DNA of 11,233 nucleotides from positions 1-11,233 of the forward strand of contig DKNM01000090.1 in assembly GCA_002470695.1 (NCBI GenBank), given 5' to 3'. This stretch comes from Candidatus Neomicrothrix sp. UBA7388. Its GTDB lineage: Bacteria > Actinomycetota > Acidimicrobiia > Acidimicrobiales > Poriferisodalaceae. Shown here piece after piece: positions 6,592 to 11,233 of the stretch. Position 1 is the first letter of the stretch. Each line of letters starts with the position of its first letter. The notes under the pieces are model-generated. The model worked only from the letters and a program-made list of their open reading frames with translations. It searched no databases and had not been told where the DNA came from. The position numbers and the translations under genes are program-made.

Positions 6592-7413
6592 TTACAACTG
6601 CGCTGTCACTAGCCACACAGCACCCGGCAAGACCACGCCGCGGTTAGTTTGGTACGGCTCAAGTGATCGCTTCATTGCCTCAATAATTTCGCTGGGTGAA
6701 ACCTCAGGATTCTCTTCAACAACAGCCTTGAACGGACCAAAGTCATACGCGTGAACGGCAGCCTCCATCGCATTGACGCCGCCACCCAGTTCAACTTCTG
6801 CTTGGAAGTCTTCAATTTCAACGTTAATCCACCCGGCTCCTTCGAGAACTTCGGACACATAGTTAGGGTCCGAGAATGCAAAGGGATCCGGAGAACCAGG
6901 CGCTCTACTCGGTAGTTCAACAAACTCCAAGGCAGTGCGGTTTGGGACAGTCATCCACGGATTCTGCGCAGGTTGTTGCCAGCAAACAAAACTCAAACGC
7001 CCAGCAGAAGTCGACGCTGACTTTAGGTTTCCAAAAGCAGCAACTGGATCTTCGAAGAACATTACGCCGAAACGAGAAAAGATAGCGTCGTATGGCCCGC
7101 CAAGCTCATTTACTTGCGCATCTGCTTCAACGAACTTGATCGCTTCATTCGATCTAGAGCGCGCAACTTCAAGAAGTTTGTCGCTTATGTCAACGCCAAC
7201 GACTTTCCCGTTACCAACTCGACTATGCAGCTCTAAAGTCGTATGGCCGCATCCGCAGCCGACATCAAGAACCTTTGTTCCTGAGATGTCACCCAAGGCC
7301 TCTATAGCGGCTAAGCCGAAGACCTCTAGTTGCGAATCCATTTGCTCTTGTCTATCTACCCATGCCCGACGATTCCGCCAGTACTCGCGTTGAGTCTCAT
7401 TAGTTTTAGTCAT
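6592..7413 (-). CDS. Class I SAM-dependent methyltransferase
   Basis: A 273-residue UbiE/Methyltransf_11-like methyltransferase. The SAM site is well preserved: motif I KVLDVGCGCGHTT (47-59), the acidic end of strand 2 VVGVDIS (71-77, Asp75), motif II FVEADAQ (94-100) and motif III PYDAIFSRFGVMFFEDPVAAF (108-127; given in part by its key residues Ser113, Arg114 and Phe119). The N-terminal YWRNRRAWVDRQEQMD (11-26) and the later NPWMTVPN belong to a widespread bacterial subfamily with no assigned substrate, probably a small molecule. Its ATG overlaps the rnhB stop (ATGA, 4 bp), implying translational coupling and one transcript. It is the last gene of its group and faces the acyl-CoA dehydrogenase. 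No membrane segment or signal peptide is visible. Confidence 0.9.
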   Translation of the reverse strand: MTKTNETQREYWRNRRAWVDRQEQMDSQLEVFGLAAIEALGDISGTKVLDVGCGCGHTTLELHSRVGNGKVVGVDISDKLLEVARSRSNEAIKFVEADAQVNELGGPYDAIFSRFGVMFFEDPVAAFGNLKSASTSAGRLSFVCWQQPAQNPWMTVPNRTALEFVELPSRAPGSPDPFAFSDPNYVSEVLEGAGWINVEIEDFQAEVELGGGVNAMEAAVHAYDFGPFKAVVEENPEVSPSEIIEAMKRSLEPYQTNRGVVLPGAVWLVTAQL

Positions 7414-8087
7414 GTCACAAATAATTTCTCTTGATCTATTTCATTTCGATTAGTGCGGCGTATGCCGGTCCAAAGCAAGTCATCCATAAAAGACCAACTT
7501 TTGCGGTGGATAACACATGGACCGTAGCCCGACAGCGCCATTCGGTGCTGGGGCGCTGGATACCCTTTATTGTTTTGGAACATATACGCAGGAAAGTCTT
7601 CTGCAGCGCTAGCCATAAGTCGATCCCGCTCAACCTTGGCGATAATCGATGCCGCAGCTATCGACAGTGACTCCTGGTCGCCTTTAATAATTGCCGTGCT
7701 GGGCAGCCAATCGATGTAATTCCACTTTCCATCCAAAAGAACTCGATCAGGCAAGGATTTGAGTCGGTTAAGAGCTCGACGCGTAGCTACCCGTTGGGCT
7801 TCAGACATGCCCAACTCATCACACTCGCGGGCACTAGCATGACCAACTGCCCAGTCTTGAGCCCAGCTTCGAATTTGAGCAGAAAGTTGCTGGCGCTTCG
7901 ACGGTGTGAGCATCTTCGAGTCGCGGATACCTTCCACCAACCCCTCCCGTGGAAGCACAACAGCGCCTATTGTTAGCGGTCCGGCCCATGCGCCTTTGCC
8001 TACTTCATCTACACCCGCCACTACCGAGGCACCTTGATTCCAATATCGGTGTTCGTTAGCCAAGTGGGGCGCTTTGCTTTGAACCAT
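7410..8087 (-). CDS. rnhB: Ribonuclease HII
   Basis: Cleaves RNA in RNA-DNA hybrids and starts removal of misincorporated ribonucleotides. From the ATG at 8087 it has 225 residues. The active-site acids are present: VVAGVDEVGKGAWAGP gives Asp27 and Glu28, VLLDGKW gives Asp119, and the signature KGDQESLSIAAASIIAKVERD (135-155) ends with Asp155. The first motif is DEVGKG rather than the usual DEVGRG; Lys for Arg is conservative. The ending NNKGYPAPQHRMALSGYGPCVIHRKSW-like region around 171-197 is the family's C-terminal GYGT..H..A../HR.SF area with GYPAPQHR kept. A TTG at 8114 would add nine residues not resembling the family; neither start has a clear Shine-Dalgarno. It lies 45 bp behind the glycosidase-like gene and overlaps the methyltransferase by 4 bp. 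Confidence 0.94.
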   Translation of the reverse strand: MVQSKAPHLANEHRYWNQGASVVAGVDEVGKGAWAGPLTIGAVVLPREGLVEGIRDSKMLTPSKRQQLSAQIRSWAQDWAVGHASARECDELGMSEAQRVATRRALNRLKSLPDRVLLDGKWNYIDWLPSTAIIKGDQESLSIAAASIIAKVERDRLMASAAEDFPAYMFQNNKGYPAPQHRMALSGYGPCVIHRKSWSFMDDLLWTGIRRTNRNEIDQEKLFVT

Positions 8088-8132
8088 ATGCGAAACGTAG
8101 TTGCTCAACGGCAAGCGAGTAGTGACATTTAG

Positions 8133-10004
8133 TCATGTGAAACTCCCCGATGTCGGCTCCTCTCTCTCTTCACCCCCCACGGCATTATTCGTATCTGAAA
8201 TTTCTACGAGAACAGGCGAGAGAAGTTCTTCTCCACTTTTTCCGAGCCCCGCAAAGTTTTCATCGAGACCGGGAATCCGCACTAGCACATCATCAGGCGC
8301 ATCTTCAGCCTCCCAAAGAAGCGCCGGTCGGTCGCCATGCCACCGAACAGCCCAGGACACAGAGCCGAAGCGAGATGGCACACCGTGAACTTCAACACCT
8401 TGACCGAGCCACTCTTTAGGCCACACAAGTCCAAGTCGTAAATCCTCTGAGCTGTCGTCGACGAGCATCCGCAGAAGCGCCATAACAAACCTAGCCGTAA
8501 CCCGAAGATCGTTCCCTGCGCCGCCTGTCCCCCACTTACTCTCAGGGTCAACGGTTGAAGGCCAGTTCATGGTCGGAGAGGCGAGCGCAATCAGTTCTTG
8601 GAGCAAATCAAAAGCCTTTGCGGGTTCAACGGACATAAGCTCGGAGGCCGAACGACTCAACGCGACAGCATCAATTGGTGAATCTATGTTCGCGTCCAAT
8701 TCATGTGCTTCCGGAGCGGCCGGAATAAGTTGAGCAAGCTCCCCAGCGGCTCGATGCGCACCGGCTTTCTCCAAGATCAGCATCGCTGCCCGAAGCCCAA
8801 CCCGGGCATTGTTATCTTCATTGGCGAGAATCCAACGAGCACCATCGGCAACAAACTCTGCTATCCCTTTGGTGAAAGCCGGGTCAGGGGAGACTTCTAG
8901 CAACCTACCCGCGCCGATAATTGTTGCGGAGGTGACGTCTAACTCGCCGTGATACACCGCACCCAGAGCATCTTGATTCTTTGCTCTCGCAATGACGATC
9001 TCCCGCACAAAACTTGAGTATCCACAGTCGACCAAAGCCCTAAACAAGTCAGCTTCATCAACTCCGCTATGCGGTGGCGCTCCATAACCAGGAACAACGT
9101 CTGTACCCGTAGAAGTTAAGAGCAGCGACTTTTTCGAAGCATCGAATAGATCATCTATCTTTCCGGCAGGTAACACCAATCTGCTCGCAGCAGATGCGTG
9201 GCTCGTCCACCCCCGGACAACCTCAGCAGAACTGGGCACTGCCCCCGATAAGGGAGTATCTAAAGCGTTCCCTAGTGGGATATAGCTACTCAGAGTAGTT
9301 CCATGCACCAAAGGCAAAATGACTGCTGCGCTCGCCATTCCTTGGGTACATGACACCAAATTGGGCGAAGCATTCTCATCATCTAGCGAACTCGCAGGGT
9401 CTAATCCTTCGCTTCCTCCAATCATTCTTCCTGGTTCTCGGGCAGAGACAAGACCCAAACGTCCATTCACATACAGTGAGTCACCTTTAAGTTCAACTTG
9501 GTCAATTCGCCCGCCCCCCAAATCATCGTAAGGGCGTACAGCCCAAGCAAGTGCTACAGGTCGAGTTGCTTGATTTTCCACTTCGACAACCAAAACTTCT
9601 GACGACTTGCGAGTTGCATAGACCCTGTGGACGATGTCTCCTCCAGCTACACGCAGGACCGTTTCTACGACCGGGGCTCCCTGCACTAATCGCTGCCGAA
9701 CAGCCCCATGTTGTGATGGAAATATCCAGTCTTCATCAACTCTCAGCCACCAATCCAGCGACCATGATCCTCGTTGAACCGAGACCAGACCTCGCCTATC
9801 GACTCCGATTCGTTCGGGACTGTCCAGATTGCCGACGAGCGTCCAAGACCTCGCCGAAGTATTTGCGCGATGAGCTTCGGAATTCGAGAGTGACTCGACT
9901 TCCATTTGCCGCTCTATCCACCAGGGTTGCACCCAAGAAGAAGGGGGAAGCTGACGCGTAACAACGGATTTAGAGGAGCGATTTTGGCGGCGAAAGAGAC
10001 TCAT
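8133..10004 (-). CDS. Putative six-hairpin-glycosidase-like protein, function unknown
   Basis: A 623-residue protein that I cannot assign to a named family. The N-terminal third (about 50-190) looks like beta-sandwich sequence, with alternating strands and IVHRVYATRKSSEVLVVEVEN followed by AWAVRPYDD (key residues Arg157, Pro158, Tyr159). The centre and later part (about 310-515) is helical, with ALVDCGYSSFVREIV and NDLRVTARFVMALLRMLVD. It closes with a strand-rich tail, LRLGLVWPKEWLGQGVEVHG then FGSVSWAVRWHG (about 522-557). A beta-sandwich, an alpha/alpha barrel and such a tail are what glucoamylase- or debranching-like glycosidases show, but I see no certain catalytic acids. There is no signal peptide, so it would act in the cytosol. 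ATG 10004 (MSLFRRQNR) is preferred over the TTG at 10094, which would overlap cofC. It is first in the rnhB group. Confidence 0.62.
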   Translation of the reverse strand: MSLFRRQNRSSKSVVTRQLPPSSWVQPWWIERQMEVESLSNSEAHRANTSARSWTLVGNLDSPERIGVDRRGLVSVQRGSWSLDWWLRVDEDWIFPSQHGAVRQRLVQGAPVVETVLRVAGGDIVHRVYATRKSSEVLVVEVENQATRPVALAWAVRPYDDLGGGRIDQVELKGDSLYVNGRLGLVSAREPGRMIGGSEGLDPASSLDDENASPNLVSCTQGMASAAVILPLVHGTTLSSYIPLGNALDTPLSGAVPSSAEVVRGWTSHASAASRLVLPAGKIDDLFDASKKSLLLTSTGTDVVPGYGAPPHSGVDEADLFRALVDCGYSSFVREIVIARAKNQDALGAVYHGELDVTSATIIGAGRLLEVSPDPAFTKGIAEFVADGARWILANEDNNARVGLRAAMLILEKAGAHRAAGELAQLIPAAPEAHELDANIDSPIDAVALSRSASELMSVEPAKAFDLLQELIALASPTMNWPSTVDPESKWGTGGAGNDLRVTARFVMALLRMLVDDSSEDLRLGLVWPKEWLGQGVEVHGVPSRFGSVSWAVRWHGDRPALLWEAEDAPDDVLVRIPGLDENFAGLGKSGEELLSPVLVEISDTNNAVGGEEREEPTSGSFT

Positions 10005-10087
10005 GATTACGTTTAGCGTACGCCGCTCCAAGTCACAGACCGCCCAGTCATAACAGGTCCGCTCAAGGTCCAATAAGATTAGGATCG
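10005..10087. promoter_or_regulatory. Divergent promoter region, glycosidase-like gene / cofC
   Basis: This 83-bp spacer separates two outward-reading genes. On the plus strand TAAGAT (10074-10079) is eight bases before the cofC ATG, and ATAACA (10050-10055) sits 18 bases further up as a weak -35; this would suit a leaderless message. AGGA at 10081-10084 is only three bases from the ATG, too close for a normal Shine-Dalgarno. On the minus strand TACGCT lies ten bases before the ATG at 10004. These are weak motif matches only. Confidence 0.35.
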
Positions 10088-10693
10088 ATGTCAAAGCCTA
10101 GTTCACCTGACCGTGGCGCAATCGTCGCACTCATTCCAATTAAAGATTTTCGCCAAGCAAAAAACAGGCTCAGCGAGCGACTCGACGCAACTGCTCGCGA
10201 GGCCCTTACGCGTCAAATGGCCGAAAACGTAGTGCAAGCAGCCGGAGACCTAACGGTCTACGTTGTTTGCGATGACGAACACGTAGCAGAGTGGGCTAAA
10301 TCGCTTGGCGCGAACGTTTTCTGGGCTACGAAACCCGGTTTGAACCCGGCAATCACCGAAGCAATGAACGGACTAGCTGAGGCATTCGATCATGCCATAA
10401 TCGCTCATGCTGACCTCCCACGGGCTGTCTCGCTCGATGGCATTGCTACTTCAAACACAGTCTCGATAGTCCCCGATAGGCACGGAAGCGGCACCAACGT
10501 GCTCAGTCTTCCAACCAAGACAGAATTCAACTTTCAATACGGCGAGGGTTCGCTCAACAAGCACATGAGTGAAGCAATCGCTATAAACCTCGACCTCAAA
10601 GTGCTTCAGATTCCTGCACTTCAATGGGACGTCGATACTCCAAAGGACTTGGATGGCTTAAGTCATTTCCTCAAACCGGATTCTCTAACGTGA
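10088..10693 (+). CDS. cofC: CofC/FbiD guanylyltransferase of coenzyme F420 synthesis
   Basis: A 201-residue nucleotidyltransferase that joins GMP to 2-phospho-L-lactate (CofC) or phosphoenolpyruvate (FbiD in mycobacteria), giving the activated side chain later attached to Fo. The family's motifs occur in order: ALIPIKDFRQAKNRLSERL (14-32, Lys19 and Lys25), a GLNPAI loop (84-89), AHADLP (106-111, metal ligand Asp109), VPDRHGSGTNVLSLP (128-142), YGEGSLNKH (151-159) and DVDTPKDL (181-188, Asp181 and Asp183). The length is usual for the family. This gene is strong evidence that the organism makes F420. The real acceptor cannot be told from sequence by eye; actinobacterial enzymes often use PEP, so FbiD is the alternative name. 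Its stop overlaps the GTG of the following deacetylase gene (GTGA). No other F420 genes (fbiA, fbiB, fbiC) are in the window. Confidence 0.92.
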   Translation: MSKPSSPDRGAIVALIPIKDFRQAKNRLSERLDATAREALTRQMAENVVQAAGDLTVYVVCDDEHVAEWAKSLGANVFWATKPGLNPAITEAMNGLAEAFDHAIIAHADLPRAVSLDGIATSNTVSIVPDRHGSGTNVLSLPTKTEFNFQYGEGSLNKHMSEAIAINLDLKVLQIPALQWDVDTPKDLDGLSHFLKPDSLT

Positions 10694-11233
10694 AGCAGCA
10701 ATATCCGCAACCTGCCTCAGCACTCGTTATCGCTGCGCACCCAGACGACGCCGAATTCCAGTGCGGTGCCACCTTAGCGAAGTGGGCCGAGGGAGGAACG
10801 GTCGTTCATTACCTCGTTTGCACTGACGGATCGAAGGGCACTTGGGACGCAGGAATGAACCAGAGCGACCTCGTCAATATCCGCATCGAAGAACAAACCC
10901 GCGCCGCACGCAAGCTCGGCGCCACCGGAGAGATCCTATTCTTAGGCGAAACAGACGGCGAATTAGACAGCACGCTAATAAATCGCGAAAAAGTAGCCAA
11001 GGTAATACGGGAGTTGAAACCAGAGGTGGTTTTAGGGCACGACCCGTGGAAGCGATATCGCCTACACCCCGACCACCGTCACGCTGGCCTTCTGGCCGTC
11101 GAGGGAATCGTCGCTGCGCGAGATCCTTTTTTCTTCCCAGAACAGTTATTGGAACCTCATAGACCCTCGGCACTGTTCTTGTTCGAAGCAGAAGAACCAA
11201 ACCATGCTGAAGAAGTGGGTCATTGGGCCCAAT
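10690..11233 (+). CDS. PIG-L/LmbE-family zinc deacetylase (cut by window edge)
   Basis: 181 codons are open to the right edge, starting at a GTG that shares GTGA with the cofC stop. The PIG-L fold is clear: ALVIAAHPDDAEFQCGATLA (11-30) carries zinc ligands His17 and Asp20 and catalytic Asp19. VCTDGSKGTWD (43-53) and RIEEQTRAARKLGA (65-78) follow, and HPDHRHAGLLAVEGIVAARD (126-145) gives the third ligand His129. Known members remove acetyl groups from N-acetylglucosamine conjugates, such as MshB and Mca in mycothiol metabolism, or from GlcNAc-PI. The DPWKRYRLHPDHR-AARDPFFFPEQ pattern marks a subgroup whose substrate I do not know, so calling it mshB or mca would be unsafe. Overlap with cofC implies coupled translation. 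No signal peptide is visible. The C-terminal end is outside the window. Confidence 0.88.
   Translation, partial: MKQQYPQPASALVIAAHPDDAEFQCGATLAKWAEGGTVVHYLVCTDGSKGTWDAGMNQSDLVNIRIEEQTRAARKLGATGEILFLGETDGELDSTLINREKVAKVIRELKPEVVLGHDPWKRYRLHPDHRHAGLLAVEGIVAARDPFFFPEQLLEPHRPSALFLFEAEEPNHAEEVGHWAQ

Noticed and set aside
6935..7393. A 152-codon open frame on the plus strand
   Set aside because: It lies fully antisense to the methyltransferase, whose SAM motifs are intact, and its own translation shows no recognisable domain.
9551..9961. A 136-codon open frame on the plus strand
   Set aside because: It is antisense to the glycosidase-like gene, has no ribosome-binding site I can see and a composition typical of an out-of-frame shadow.
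10005..10094. Longer start (TTG at 10094) for the glycosidase-like gene
   Set aside because: It would overlap the cofC start on the opposite strand, and the 30 added residues look like translated promoter sequence; the ATG at 10004 begins MSLFRRQNR without conflict.
10842..11200. Arg-rich open frames on both strands at the right edge
   Set aside because: They are alternative frames of the PIG-L deacetylase gene, whose zinc motifs (AHPDD, HPDHR) fix the true frame.
1..11233. CRISPR array, transfer RNA, ribosomal RNA, insertion sequence or phage module
   Set aside because: No regularly spaced repeats, cloverleaf-like sequence, transposase, integrase or structural phage protein was recognised on either strand.

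Overview
The window looks like a chromosomal segment of an actinobacterium, most plausibly an uncultured acidimicrobial lineage of moderate GC. Four signs support this. A CofC/FbiD guanylyltransferase points to coenzyme F420 synthesis. The LexA box is of the Gram-positive/actinobacterial type (CGAAC-N4-GTTCG). An ImuA'/ImuB translesion pair of the mycobacterial kind follows it. GTG/TTG starts and overlapping stop/start codons are frequent. The class is an inference; no rRNA or taxonomic marker is present. I see no tRNA, rRNA, CRISPR array, insertion sequence or phage gene, and no gene-free stretch over 300 bases.

Layout. At the left edge the N-terminal third of a HAD-family hydrolase (minus) diverges from a fumarylacetoacetate-hydrolase-family enzyme (plus). 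Next is an exported protein with a long coiled coil and a C-terminal VanY-type M15 peptidase (plus). It converges, 12 bp apart, on a minus-strand SOS operon of imuA' and imuB, with a near-perfect LexA box just upstream of imuA'. Upstream of that box is a small stand-alone Nfu/NifU N-terminal-domain protein (minus), which contains a striking 30-bp inverted repeat. It diverges from an acyl-CoA dehydrogenase (plus).

The acyl-CoA dehydrogenase converges on a minus-strand group: a large putative six-hairpin-glycosidase-like protein, RNase HII (rnhB), and a class I SAM-dependent methyltransferase whose ATG overlaps the rnhB stop. Diverging from this group on the plus strand are cofC and, overlapping it by GTGA, the beginning of a PIG-L/LmbE-family zinc deacetylase that runs off the right edge.

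How the genes work together. The clearest functional unit is imuA'-imuB, the accessory part of the damage-induced mutagenesis machinery that works with DnaE2 and the sliding clamp; no dnaE2 is in the window. The second suggestive unit is cofC with the deacetylase, whose overlap implies coupled translation. The FAH-family enzyme, the acyl-CoA dehydrogenase and the HAD protein are scattered catabolic genes without a visible shared pathway. I did not find a clearly new defence or mobile system. The best leads are the uncharacterised glycosidase-like gene beside rnhB, the cofC-deacetylase pair, the anomalous 5' end of the peptidase gene, and the inverted repeat inside the Nfu-type gene.
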